Assembly: GCA_041940305.1 (NCBI GenBank)
Contig: JBGTSJ010000042.1
Location: 1-26,687 of the forward strand
DNA: 26,687 nt
Origin: JBGTSJ01 sp041940305
GTDB taxonomy: Bacteria; Planctomycetota; Planctomycetia; Planctomycetales; Planctomycetaceae
Direction: 5' to 3'
Shown here piece by piece: positions 1 through 7,947 of the stretch. Numbering within the stretch: the first letter of the stretch is position 1; every line of letters begins with the position of its first letter. The notes under the pieces are model-generated. The model did not search any database and was not told where the DNA came from. It worked only from the letters and a program-made list of their open reading frames with translations. Both the position numbers and the translations under genes were made by a program.

Positions 1-458
1 ACCGGATCATCATCGGCGAGTGCCGCGGCGCCGAAACGCTCGACATGCTCCAGGCGATGAACACCGGCCACGAAGGCTCGATGACCACGGTGCACGCCAA
101 CAATCCGCGCGACGCCGTCTCCCGTATCGAAACGATGGTGACGATGGGTGGCGCTGAGCTGCCGCTGAAGGCGATCCGCCATCAGCTCTCGTCCGCCGTA
201 GACATGATCATCCAGGCCAGCCGCCTGCAGGGAGGACCGCGTAAGGTCACGCATATCACAGAGGTGCTCAACATGGAGCAGGACACGATCATTATGCAGG
301 ACATTTTCCTGTTCAAGCAGGACGGCATCGACGAGGAAGGCCGCGCGTTCGGGCACTTTGAGTCGACCGGCGTGCGTCCCTCGTTCATGAACCGCCTGGA
401 ATCAGCCGGCGTACGACTGCCGGCCAACCTGTTCGGCGCCCGGCGCATGGGGCAGTAA
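1..458 (+). CDS. tadA: TadA/CpaF-type secretion ATPase, C-terminal part (5' truncated by window)
   Basis: This is the C-terminal ~150 residues of the hexameric ATPase that powers Tad/Flp pilus assembly from the cytoplasmic face. Translation is open from base 3. It begins with RIIIGECRGAETLDMLQAMN, followed by the GHEGSMTTVHANNP stretch and the SRIETMV segment, which are hallmarks of the CpaF/TadA branch of type II/IV secretion ATPases. The Walker A and B motifs lie upstream of the window. The frame ends in TAA at 456-458 after a short basic tail. The tadB and tadC genes follow on the same strand, which fits the usual tad operon order. The in-frame ATG at 45 is internal and is not the true start. 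Family assignment is firm; the exact system (pilus or other secretion) is inferred. Confidence 0.93.
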   Translation, partial: RIIIGECRGAETLDMLQAMNTGHEGSMTTVHANNPRDAVSRIETMVTMGGAELPLKAIRHQLSSAVDMIIQASRLQGGPRKVTHITEVLNMEQDTIIMQDIFLFKQDGIDEEGRAFGHFESTGVRPSFMNRLESAGVRLPANLFGARRMGQ

Positions 459-536
459 GAGCAGCGATTCGGACGCAGGAAGCCAGAGGTCAAATCCCCC
501 GTTCAGCCGTGGCCAGTCGAGCCGCGCTCCCAAGCC

Positions 537-1499
537 ATGAATCCTACACTCATCTCCATTGCGGCCTTCGTCGGCGTCACCGGAATGGTGGCCGCTCTGG
601 CCATGCTGTTCCGTGATAAGGAAGGGGGGGCGGTCGAAGATCGCCTCGACGTGCTCGCCGGCAAGAAGGCCGCCAAGGATCAGGCCGTGTCGCGGGACGC
701 CCTCCTCAAGGAGGGGCTGCAGGGCCTGACCGGCGTCGCTCAGAAAGTCTTCGAGCGATTCGAGAACCTGAAGCTCCTGTTCGTCCAGGCGGACTCGCCA
801 ATCAAACCCGAGGCGTTCTGCCTGCTCTCCGCGGCGACCGCGGCTGCGGGAGTCGGCATTGCGTTTGTCGCGCGCTCTCCGTTGCCGTTGCTGCCGGTCG
901 CCGGGCTGATGACCGGGAGCCTGCCGCTGATGTGGATGTTCTGGCGACGCCGGCGGCGCTTCAAGAAGTTCGCCCAGCAGCTGCCCGATGCCATGGAACT
1001 CGTCGCCCGCGCCCTCCGGTCGGGACACAGCCTCGCGTCCGGGTTGAACCTGGTCGTCACCGAAATGCCGGACCCGATCGCCAAGGAATTCGGCATGACG
1101 TACGAGGAACAGAACCTCGGTGTGCCGCTCGAATTGGCGCTGAAGAACATGTACAAGCGCGTCCCCAACATGGACTTCAAGTTCTTTGTTACCGCGGTCG
1201 CGATCCAGCGTCAGGCCGGCGGCGACTTGGCCGAAATCCTCGACAAAATCGGGCACATCATCCGCGAGCGGTTCAAAATCCTCGGACAGGTGCAGGCCCT
1301 CACCGGCGAAGGCCGCATCAGCGGCATCGTCCTCATGGCCTTGCCCATCGGTCTGTTCTTCGCCGTGTGGCACCTCAATGCCGAGTACGTGATGCTCCTC
1401 TTCACTGACGAGCTCGGTCGCAAAATGGTCGCCGTCGCGGCCGTCCTGCAGGTTCTGGGCGCCGTCGCCATCAAGAAGATTATCGCCATCAAGGTGTGA
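537..1499 (+). CDS. tadB: TadB-like inner-membrane platform protein (T2SS F family)
   Basis: A 320-residue integral membrane protein that would form half of the Tad secretion platform contacted by the TadA ATPase. An N-terminal hydrophobic segment (residues ~4-24) is followed by a cytoplasmic stretch, two membrane segments (~85-105 and ~110-130), a T2SSF domain (~140-245) and two C-terminal membrane segments. In the T2SSF domain the run QQLPDAMELVARALRSGHSL and the later QAGGDLAEILDKI are typical of TadB. The gene starts at ATG 537, 78 nt after the ATPase stop, with no convincing ribosome-binding site. The following gene is a paralogue of the same domain, so the order is A-B-C. Assignment as TadB rather than TadC rests on position and on the RSGHSL motif. 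Confidence 0.92.
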   Translation: MNPTLISIAAFVGVTGMVAALAMLFRDKEGGAVEDRLDVLAGKKAAKDQAVSRDALLKEGLQGLTGVAQKVFERFENLKLLFVQADSPIKPEAFCLLSAATAAAGVGIAFVARSPLPLLPVAGLMTGSLPLMWMFWRRRRRFKKFAQQLPDAMELVARALRSGHSLASGLNLVVTEMPDPIAKEFGMTYEEQNLGVPLELALKNMYKRVPNMDFKFFVTAVAIQRQAGGDLAEILDKIGHIIRERFKILGQVQALTGEGRISGIVLMALPIGLFFAVWHLNAEYVMLLFTDELGRKMVAVAAVLQVLGAVAIKKIIAIKV

Positions 1500-1615
1500 G
1501 CAAGATGCCTGGTGCAGTGAGTGGTGAGTGGTGCAACCAACGTTGAGCCTTGCTGCCCCCTGGCTCTTGATTCACACCGACGACTGACGACCAACAACCG
1601 ACAACCGGTTCTGCC
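1500..1615. other. tadB-tadC spacer with short near-repeats
   Basis: A 116-nt gap between two genes that are often tightly packed. The left part has near-repeats of GAGTGGT (about 1517-1533). The right part (about 1577-1609) is a run of ACTGACGACC / AACAACCGACAACC words with a period near 9-10 nt. No reading frame, promoter or terminator can be supported. Confidence 0.4.
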
Positions 1616-2551
1616 ATGGAATTCACATACCTCGTTCCGATTGCGGTGTTCTTCGGCATCACGTTCGCCGCGTGGGCGCTGCTGGGGATGTTCGCCAACA
1701 AGGAAAACCGCGCCAGCGAGCGGCTCGATGAACTGAAGGACCCGTCCAAACGGGCCCAGAACGGCGGTGGCGCCGACGGCTCGATGGGGAGCGTCCTCAA
1801 GCGGGCGGCCCCCGCGCTCTCCAAGGTGCTGCAGCCCAAAACCGAACTGGAAGAGAACGCGCTCAAGGTCAGGCTGGCCAACGCAGGCTTCAACTCGCCC
1901 AACGCGCCCACCTTCTTCCTCGCCATCAAGCTGGTCTGCCTGGGCGCGGGAATCATCCTCGGCGGAGGCTATGGCGCCTTCAAGTACGGCATGACGTTCG
2001 GCGGCACGGCATCCCTGGTGATCGGCGGCGCGATTGGTTGCTACCTGCCGGAGATCATCGTCCGCATCCTTCGAAAACAGCGGCGCGACCGCATCTTTCT
2101 GTCTCTGCCGGATGCCCTCGACCTGCTCGTCGTCTGCGTGGAAGCCGGGCTGGGACTGGATGCCGCGATGCGCCGCGTCGCCGAAGAACTGGCCGACGCC
2201 GCCCCCGACGTCTGCCAGGAGATGAATCTCGCGAATCTGCAACTCCAGATGGGCCGCCCCCGCCGCGAAGTGCTGCACGACCTGGGCGTCCGCACCGGAG
2301 TTGACGACATGAAGGCCCTGGTCGCCATTCTCATCCAGGCCGACCGCTTCGGCTCGTCGGTCGCACAGGCCCTGCGCGTGCAGTCAGACAGCATGCGCAT
2401 CAAGCGCAGCCAACTGGCGGAAGAAAAGGCCGCTCAGACCGCGGTGAAGATGATCTTCCCGCTGGTGCTCTTCATTTTCCCCGGCATTTTCGTCGTGCTC
2501 GTCGGTCCCGCCGCCATCATGCTGATCCGCAACCTGCTCACGATGAACTGA
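1616..2551 (+). CDS. tadC: TadC-like inner-membrane platform protein (T2SS F family)
   Basis: A 311-residue membrane protein, partner of TadB in the Tad secretion platform. There is an N-terminal TM segment (~5-25), two central TM segments (~97-145), a T2SSF domain (~160-285) and a C-terminal hydrophobic anchor rich in Phe, Ile and Val (~278-305). The domain contains LPDALDLLVVCVEAGLGLDA and, near its end, DRFGSSVAQALRVQSDSMR with RSQLAEEKAAQTAVKM, which is the classic TadC pattern. It starts at ATG 1616 and its TGA (2549-2551) lies 9 nt from the end of the convergent peptidase gene. No further tad genes (pilin, TadD-G) follow, so the operon ends here or is split. Confidence 0.92.
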   Translation: MEFTYLVPIAVFFGITFAAWALLGMFANKENRASERLDELKDPSKRAQNGGGADGSMGSVLKRAAPALSKVLQPKTELEENALKVRLANAGFNSPNAPTFFLAIKLVCLGAGIILGGGYGAFKYGMTFGGTASLVIGGAIGCYLPEIIVRILRKQRRDRIFLSLPDALDLLVVCVEAGLGLDAAMRRVAEELADAAPDVCQEMNLANLQLQMGRPRREVLHDLGVRTGVDDMKALVAILIQADRFGSSVAQALRVQSDSMRIKRSQLAEEKAAQTAVKMIFPLVLFIFPGIFVVLVGPAAIMLIRNLLTMN

Positions 2552-2560
2552 GCAGGCCGT

Positions 2561-3745
2561 TCAGCCCGCAGCTTCCGTCGCCGTCGCCAGCGTCAGGCCG
2601 ATGCGGCAGGCCGTGAGGAAGCTGGGGATGTGGAGCTGTTCCTCGACGGTGTGGATCCCCGCCTGGCCGCAGCCGAGGGTCACGGTGGGCAGTCCGTGGG
2701 CCGTCAGCCAGTTGGCGTCGAGGCCGCCGTTGATAATCCGCGTCTCCGGCTCGATTCCCGCGCCGCGGACCGCCGCCAGCGCCGCCTGCACGCAGGGTTC
2801 GGATTCCTCCAGCCGGAACGACTCATACTTGTCCCGGACGTTGATCTCCACGGAGCCGCGCGCGCCGGCAGGATTGCTGAGAGACTTCGCCGCGCGGGCA
2901 AACGCCTGCTGGTATTCCTTGACGATGCGGGCCCGAAACTTCGCATCGTGGCTGCGGGCCTCGGCTCGGAGCGTCACGCGGTTCGTGACGACGTTCGTCG
3001 CCTCCCCTCCGCCGATGAACCCGATGTTGCTGGTCCCCCGGTTTCGCCCCTTCGCGACCAGGCCATGCCAGCCGTTGTCGGTCAGATCGGCGATGGCGCG
3101 CCCCGCGATCGCGATCGCGCTGATGCCGTCCTCCGGATGGGCTCCGGCATGGCTGGCCAGCCCGCTGATGGTGATGTCGAGGTGATCGTCTCCCGTTGCT
3201 CCAATCACGGCGGCATGCGGCGCTCCGCCGTCCCAGTTGAAGCACAGCTTCGGCTTCCCGAGCTTCCCGGTGGAGACGTTACGCGCCCCGATCAGCCCGA
3301 CCTCTTCCTGCACCGGAAAAAACAACGTCAGCGGCGGATGCGGCAGGCCCCGCTCAAGCAGCGTGAGCCCGGCGTTCAGCACGACGGCCGCCCCCGCACG
3401 ATTGTCGCCCCCCAGCGCCGTCGTCCGATCCCGCGACCGGATCCACTCGCCGTTCCGCACCGGCTGCGCGCCGACGCACAGCGGAACGGTGTCGATATGC
3501 CCCATCAACAGCCGACGCGGACCGGACCCCGGCAGCTTGACGATCAGATTGCCGACCTCCCCGCCGATCGGGCTCTTCCTGTGGGCCGTGTCGAAGGCGA
3601 TCGCCAAGTCGCCGACGCCCGCCCGCTTCAGTCGGTCGACAATGAACTCCGCGATGCGGGTTTCCTGACCGCTCTTGCCGGGGATCGCCATCATCTGCAT
3701 GACGAGGTCGACCGCTGAGCGCTCGTTGACGAAATCAGACTCCAT
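2561..3745 (-). CDS. M20-family metallopeptidase, PepT-like
   Basis: A 394-residue zinc-dependent aminopeptidase/deacylase-type enzyme, most like tripeptidase T. Visible metal-site residues are H83 and D85 in GHIDTVP, D114 in GGDNRAG, the catalytic E147-E148 pair in QEEVG, D172 in FNWDGG, and the C-terminal H365 in GIHTVEEQL. A lid/dimerisation domain lies at about 185-290. The start is placed at ATG 3745 (MESDF...) because the upstream in-frame extension is Arg/Cys-rich, overlaps the polyketide synthase gene and looks like out-of-frame coding. It has no signal peptide and is probably cytoplasmic. It follows the polyketide synthase by 67 nt on the same strand and may be co-transcribed, but no functional link is evident. 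Substrate is unknown. Confidence 0.88.
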   Translation of the reverse strand: MESDFVNERSAVDLVMQMMAIPGKSGQETRIAEFIVDRLKRAGVGDLAIAFDTAHRKSPIGGEVGNLIVKLPGSGPRRLLMGHIDTVPLCVGAQPVRNGEWIRSRDRTTALGGDNRAGAAVVLNAGLTLLERGLPHPPLTLFFPVQEEVGLIGARNVSTGKLGKPKLCFNWDGGAPHAAVIGATGDDHLDITISGLASHAGAHPEDGISAIAIAGRAIADLTDNGWHGLVAKGRNRGTSNIGFIGGGEATNVVTNRVTLRAEARSHDAKFRARIVKEYQQAFARAAKSLSNPAGARGSVEINVRDKYESFRLEESEPCVQAALAAVRGAGIEPETRIINGGLDANWLTAHGLPTVTLGCGQAGIHTVEEQLHIPSFLTACRIGLTLATATEAAG

Positions 3746-3812
3746 TCCCGACTCCCCGTCATTCGCTGACGAATCAGAACACCCGCACGGCCGGCGTCTC
3801 GCTGAGCAGCAA

Positions 3813-4976
3813 TCACTCAAACAGCGCGGCTTCGGCCACCAGCCCCGGACCAAAGCCCAGCGCCACGCAAGGCCGCGGCGCATCGGAGCGGCGCATCCGG
3901 TCGAGGATGAACAGCACCGTCGGCGACGACATGTTGCCGTAGGCCGCCAGGATTTCATGCGAATTGCGTGTGGCGTCCCGCGGGAGCGTCAGCGCTTCTT
4001 CCACCGCCTGCAGAATGCGCGGTCCGCCGGGATGCACCGCCCACGACTCGACGGACCCGATGCTGTGCCCATGCTGTGCGAGCCATTCGCTCATCCACGG
4101 CCGCAGGTACGTGTTGATCTTCTCGGAGACTTCGGCCGTGAGCCGCATCTCGAAGCCGTGGTCGCCGACGCGCCAGCTCATCACGTGCCGCGAATCGGGG
4201 ATCAGGCACGACCCCGTGGCCTTGAGCTGAAAGGAGGGACGCGTTTCCGGCACGTCCCGGTTACCGACCAGAATCGCGGCGGAGCCATCCGCGAACAACG
4301 CGTTGCCGATGATCCCCTCATCGTCCCAGTTGAACCGGTAATGCAGGCTGCAGAGTTCAGTCGCGCTCAGCAGGACGACCGCACCCGGTTCGCTCGCGGC
4401 AATCCCGCGGGCCACGCGGAGTCCGTTGATCGCCCCGTGACAACCCATGTAGCCGACATTGACCCGCTGCGTTGTCGGCCGCAGCTTGAGGCCGTCCATC
4501 AGTTCGATGTCGATGCCGGGGGCGTCGAACCCGGTGCAGGAGACGGTCACCAAATGGGTCACATCATCGACACCCAGCTCCGCATCGTCGAACGCATTGC
4601 GGACTGCCTCCTTCGCCAGCGGCGCGGCAAACTCGGCGTACAGCTGCATCCGTTCCCGCGTCGTGGGGCCCCAATTGAGCGGCGGTTCATCGACCGACCC
4701 ATCGCATTCCATCGCATGGCCGTTGCCGCCGGCATAGGGCGACCGTTCTCCAGCCGCTGCCGCAACAGCCGCCTCCTGCTTCATCCACTCGTAGGCAATC
4801 GGATGCGGTACGCAGGTGTGCCGGTTCGTCACGCCCGACTTGCGGAACAGCACCCGCAACAGCCTCCGCTGCCGTTCGTCCTGGCCGACGATGTTCGTCG
4901 TCATGTCCAGGGCTTCGTCCTGGGTCATGGTGTGCTCGGGCAGGGCGGTTCCCAAACCCAGGATGGACAATGGCAT
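3813..4976 (-). CDS. Type III polyketide synthase (chalcone-synthase-like)
   Basis: A 387-residue homodimeric condensing enzyme that extends an acyl-CoA starter with malonyl-CoA and cyclises the product (alkylresorcinols, alkylpyrones or similar). The Cys-His-Asn triad is intact: C147 in VSCTGFDAPGID, H315 in AVHPGGPRIL and N348 in YGNMSSPTVLF. The C-terminal GFGPGLVAEAALF signature is also present. Length is normal for the family. The start is ATG 4976, with AGGA about 8 nt upstream. The FAD-dependent oxidoreductase gene lies 107 nt upstream on the same strand, a pairing known from bacterial phenolic-lipid clusters, although the methyltransferase often found with them is absent. Starter unit and product cannot be read from the sequence. 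Confidence 0.95.
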   Translation of the reverse strand: MPLSILGLGTALPEHTMTQDEALDMTTNIVGQDERQRRLLRVLFRKSGVTNRHTCVPHPIAYEWMKQEAAVAAAAGERSPYAGGNGHAMECDGSVDEPPLNWGPTTRERMQLYAEFAAPLAKEAVRNAFDDAELGVDDVTHLVTVSCTGFDAPGIDIELMDGLKLRPTTQRVNVGYMGCHGAINGLRVARGIAASEPGAVVLLSATELCSLHYRFNWDDEGIIGNALFADGSAAILVGNRDVPETRPSFQLKATGSCLIPDSRHVMSWRVGDHGFEMRLTAEVSEKINTYLRPWMSEWLAQHGHSIGSVESWAVHPGGPRILQAVEEALTLPRDATRNSHEILAAYGNMSSPTVLFILDRMRRSDAPRPCVALGFGPGLVAEAALFE

Positions 4977-5083
4977 ATTGAGTCCTGCAGTGTGTTCTAT
5001 TTTGGAAAGCCGGGGGAGATGTTGAAGCTGAGTCGAGCCGTTAAGTCACAACAGACTGCGTCAGGCGGGCAAGAGGCGAATCG

Positions 5084-6250
5084 TTACGAGATGGGGACAG
5101 GATGGGACTGATTCAGTCTGCGAATCACTGGGCGTGCCAGCCAGGGCATGCTGGACAGCACCGGCACCGCGACCCGAACCAGCGAAGTGCGTCGCAAGCC
5201 CGCGGCCAGCGCACGGCAGATCCATTGCCGTTTCTCGATGATGGAGTGATACCGACGCTCCCAGTCAGACGTGAGTTGCCGGCTCCATCCTGAAATACCC
5301 TGTCGCACCAGCGGTGCCACGGCCAGACCGCTGTTGAGCGCCCAGGCCATCCCCTCGCCGGTGAACGGTTCAATATACCCGGCGGCGTCGCCGATCAGAA
5401 ACAATCGCTCCGCCCCGCGCTGCGCCGTCCTCCGGGTCAGCTTGATTGTACCGTGCCAGTCCGCATCAGCCATCTCCGGGGCAATAGGGAATCCGGCTTC
5501 CTCCAAAATCCCGATGCACGCCCGGTCTGGACCTCCCGCCTCCCGCAATCCGACCGAATCTATCGCCGCGGCAATGTTCAGCCGGCCGTCCTCCACCCGC
5601 GTTAGGCCGACGTAACCCCTCTTACCCACGGCCATAAAGATGACCCCCGGCTCATACTCTTCCGGGAAGTCCGACACCGTCGCCTCCACACCGATGCGCG
5701 ACGCGGGCGATTCGACACTCTTGAGCGATCTCAGCTGAGAGAAAGCCTTCCCCCCCAGACCGCTCGCAGCCACGACGACTCTTGCTCGGACTGTCCTCGA
5801 CTCCCCATGCTGGTCGAGCGTCACTTCCCGTCCTTCGCCCGCGACTTCCCCAACAATCGCCGTCGTCTCCTGCAGGAATCCTGCCCCCGCCCCAACCGCA
5901 GCCTCCGCCAGCGCCGCGTCCATCCCCCAGCGCGAGACCGCCACGCCCCCGGGCAATCCCAGCGAAACTTGCCGCCCGCCCGCCGCCAGCCGGAAACTCT
6001 GCAGCGGCACCGGATTGAGCGACTCGATCGCTCCCCTCAGCCCGGCCGCCGACAGCGCCGCGAGCGAATTCTCATTCAGACATCCGCCGCACACCTTCGA
6101 CCGCGGAAAGGCCCGGCTTTCCACCAGCAGCACGGTCAGCCCGGAGTCGGCCAGCTCCTTCGCGCACACGCTTCCGGCCGGACCCGCCCCGACAACAACC
6201 GCGTCCCACGTCCGCCCGGCTGCGTCATCAAGCGATAGCGTGCTGTGCAT
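5084..6250 (-). CDS. FAD-dependent oxidoreductase, geranylgeranyl-reductase-like
   Basis: A flavoprotein of the NAD(P)/FAD-dependent geranylgeranyl reductase / halogenase group (388 residues from ATG 6250). The Rossmann FAD site is VVGAGPAGSVCAKELADSG near the N-terminus, followed by an ESR acidic strand end and KVCGGCL. The second FAD motif is GDAAGYIEPFTGEGMAWAL near residue 295. It shares strand and direction with the type III polyketide synthase 107 nt downstream, so it probably reduces or hydroxylates that enzyme's product (inference). A GTG at 6259 would add three residues; neither start has a strong ribosome-binding site. A possible promoter lies at 6359-6388. Redox chemistry (reductase or hydroxylase) is undecided. 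Confidence 0.85.
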   Translation of the reverse strand: MHSTLSLDDAAGRTWDAVVVGAGPAGSVCAKELADSGLTVLLVESRAFPRSKVCGGCLNENSLAALSAAGLRGAIESLNPVPLQSFRLAAGGRQVSLGLPGGVAVSRWGMDAALAEAAVGAGAGFLQETTAIVGEVAGEGREVTLDQHGESRTVRARVVVAASGLGGKAFSQLRSLKSVESPASRIGVEATVSDFPEEYEPGVIFMAVGKRGYVGLTRVEDGRLNIAAAIDSVGLREAGGPDRACIGILEEAGFPIAPEMADADWHGTIKLTRRTAQRGAERLFLIGDAAGYIEPFTGEGMAWALNSGLAVAPLVRQGISGWSRQLTSDWERRYHSIIEKRQWICRALAAGLRRTSLVRVAVPVLSSMPWLARPVIRRLNQSHPVPIS

Positions 6251-6358
6251 GGTCGCCACACCACCATAGCCCGCCGCGCCAGCAAGGGCCGAACGTTGCC
6301 GAGCTTCCGTCTGTCACGGTTCGCCGCCGCTCCGACAACGCATCGGGCCGCCGGTTTG

Positions 6359-6388
6359 ATTGTAGCCGCCCGTTACGTTCAGCGTCAC
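6359..6388 (-). promoter_or_regulatory. Candidate sigma-70-type promoter for the FAD oxidoreductase / PKS pair
   Basis: On the minus strand GTGACG (6388-6383) is followed by an 18-nt spacer and TACAAT (6364-6359). This would start transcription about 100 nt before the FAD oxidoreductase. The -35 box overlaps the stop codon of the CCADW tail repeat. Motif inspection only. Confidence 0.35.
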
Positions 6389-6450
6389 CAGTCGGCACAA
6401 CAGCCAAACGGCGTCAGATCGGCGCCGCGGCCAAACGGAACTCTCACAAT
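6385..6450 (-). repeat. CCADW-tail repeat, copy B (in frame after a stop codon)
   Basis: Directly after the TGA (6453-6451) of the two-TM protein gene, the same frame stays open for 21 codons and ends in TGA at 6387-6385. It encodes VPFGRGADLTPFGCCADW, which parallels the C-terminus of the YidD-like protein (LPFAVCADLAPFACCADW). The last 18 codons, stop included, match copy A (7342-7395) at about 42 of 54 bases. Each copy is itself two 27-nt units, [PFxxxADLx][PFxCCADW]. It could be a readthrough extension, a disrupted gene end or a dispersed DNA repeat. Confidence 0.7.
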
Positions 6451-7269
6451 TCAAATCCGGCTGGCCAGTTCCCCCACGTATCGGTGAGCGGCGGCGTGCG
6501 ACCAGCCGCGTCGTCGCACCAGCAACTGGACAGCGGACAGGTCATCGCCCGAACGGGCAAGCTGGGCCACCAGTTCGTCCAATTCGTCCTCGCTGAGATG
6601 GTTCCAGTCGGGGTATTCGGTGCGCGTCGGTTCTTCCACCTTAACGCGCTGCCTCAATTCCTCGAGCACGCGCGTCAGCGGCGGCACGACGTCATTGTCG
6701 TGACCGCGCCAGCCGATGCGGACGACTCCTTCTTCCGGCACGGTGACGGGCTGTTGCATCGCCCTGACGGCGGCGCGCCGCTGACGCTCGTCGACCAGTG
6801 CCTGCGCGATCTCACTGGTCTCACCGGACTTGAGAATCAGTTCGAGAGACTCCTGCCTCCAGTGCGTCCCCGCAAGGCTGTGCGGCTTCATGGGCGTCGA
6901 CCACGTCCCGATGTGGCGGCGGGCGGCTGCGACCTCCCTCCAGTCGAGATGCAGAGCCGTTGCGGCCTCCGGCAGTTTGCGGTTTTGATACGAGCGCAGA
7001 TTGATCCAAAGGCCGCCGGGACCCAGCCTCATCAGCCAGTTCGCCGGGCTCAGCGTCGCCAATGCGTCGGCGAGGAACCAGGGCACGAGCAAAGCCGCGA
7101 GCAGGGCACAACCACCCCAAGCCAATCGAGGGACTCCCAGCTTCCACAAGAGGATCGGGAATCCGATGAGGAAGGCACACATCACGAGGCCGCCGACGAT
7201 ACCCCGCAACGGCGATCGACGGCAGCACATGCCCGACTGATCCACGTTCCCTGGAAAGTCCAGCTTCAT
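6451..7269 (-). CDS. Two-TM membrane protein of unknown function
   Basis: Function not recognised. The 272-residue product has a short N-terminus with a Cys-Cys pair, two membrane segments (~21-43 and ~48-70) joined by a tight turn, and a long soluble C-terminal part. This holds a possible PH-like/bPH region (LRSYQNRKLPE..., ~91-160), a Glu/Arg-rich middle and a C-terminal helical segment with DELDELVAQLARSGDDLSA. The ATG at 7269 is preferred over GTG 7281 because GTGGAG sits about 6 nt before it. The YidD-like gene is 72 nt upstream on the same strand, so the two may be co-transcribed. Past its TGA the frame continues into the CCADW repeat. Probably real, given size, strand and context. Confidence 0.7.
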   Translation of the reverse strand: MKLDFPGNVDQSGMCCRRSPLRGIVGGLVMCAFLIGFPILLWKLGVPRLAWGGCALLAALLVPWFLADALATLSPANWLMRLGPGGLWINLRSYQNRKLPEAATALHLDWREVAAARRHIGTWSTPMKPHSLAGTHWRQESLELILKSGETSEIAQALVDERQRRAAVRAMQQPVTVPEEGVVRIGWRGHDNDVVPPLTRVLEELRQRVKVEEPTRTEYPDWNHLSEDELDELVAQLARSGDDLSAVQLLVRRRGWSHAAAHRYVGELASRI

Positions 7270-7341
7270 CGCCTGCTCCACCGCTAGCCCAACTGTCGTG
7301 CCCGCCCTGAACGATTCCAGAAAGTGAATCGCCGATGCCCA

Positions 7342-7395
7342 TCACCAGTCGGCACAACAGGCAAACGGAGCCAGGTCGGCACAGACTGCGAACGG
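7342..7395 (-). repeat. CCADW-tail repeat, copy A (inside the 3' end of the YidD-like gene)
   Basis: The last 18 codons of the YidD-like gene, stop included, consist of two near-identical units of 27 nt: PFAVCADLA and PFACCADW. A second copy sits about 1 kb downstream at 6385-6450. Base identity between copies drops sharply just after the shared TGA. Confidence 0.7.
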
Positions 7396-7770
7396 CAGCA
7401 CCTGTCCCAGGCAGGCGCACTGATCCGACGGATCCCCGGATGCGGCGTTGAGCTTCCGCCGCTTCTCCTCCTGGTCCTCATGCAGCCGTTCCTCGAATCG
7501 CCGCGACGCAAGCAGCCGCGCCGCCTCCCGGCACTCCCGAAAACGGACGCGAGCCGCCCCGACGGCAGCGCTCACTCCTGCGGCATTGACGATCCGCAGG
7601 ACATACTGCGAACACGACTCCCCCTGGTGCAGGACCCGGTGGGCACACACGAACCCCTTGTAGGGGGAGATGTGCCGCTGGTACTGGCGAATCGACCAGC
7701 CCGCCAGCCTCGCTGCAGGACCGGCACTTGGCGACTCCGGCACAAGAACTCCGACGGCAGCGTCAGCCAT
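7342..7770 (-). CDS. yidD: YidD-like membrane protein insertion efficiency factor, variant with Cys-rich tail
   Basis: A 142-residue protein whose residues ~24-90 match the YidD (HAEM) family: an amphipathic stretch WSIRQYQRHISPYKG, then a cysteine-containing core. The usual CRFxPTCSxY core is replaced by CAHRVLHQGESCSQY (C42, C53), a variant I recall from a distinct YidD subgroup. YidD is thought to assist YidC/Sec-dependent insertion at the inner membrane. After the domain come a charged linker and a tail with C118, C120, C130, C138 and C139 ending in CCADW. The start is ATG 7770, preceded by GAGG. It is not beside rpmH, rnpA or yidC as in many bacteria. The family call is good; the function of this variant is inferred. 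Confidence 0.8.
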   Translation of the reverse strand: MADAAVGVLVPESPSAGPAARLAGWSIRQYQRHISPYKGFVCAHRVLHQGESCSQYVLRIVNAAGVSAAVGAARVRFRECREAARLLASRRFEERLHEDQEEKRRKLNAASGDPSDQCACLGQVLPFAVCADLAPFACCADW

Positions 7771-7822
7771 TCCGCATCCTCGTCATGTGCGATACCCCGC
7801 AACCGCCGGCCAAAACCGAACA

Positions 7823-7850
7823 TTGCGGCGTGTCAAGGGTCACCTATAAT
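7823..7850 (+). promoter_or_regulatory. Candidate aspS promoter
   Basis: TTGCGG (7823-7828), a 16-nt spacer and a perfect TATAAT (7845-7850) lie in the divergent region between the YidD-like gene and aspS. Transcription would start near 7857, giving a 5' leader of about 174 nt before the GTG start. This is the best -10 box seen in the window. Confidence 0.55.
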
Positions 7851-7947
7851 GCCGCCCGATGGAGTCCAGCCGTCAGGCTGACCGGGATAATCAGGCGCGT
7901 TCCACGATGCGGAGTCCACGGGCCTGCCGCGCCTTGGCCCCCGCCGA

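Noticed and set aside
402..1373. A 323-codon minus-strand frame opposite tadB
   Set aside because: Composition is that of an antisense shadow, and the tadA and tadB frames on the plus strand are clear family members.
7831..7836. A perfect TTGACA on the minus strand in the yidD-aspS spacer
   Set aside because: No -10-like hexamer follows at 16-18 nt on the minus strand, so a yidD promoter cannot be supported from it.
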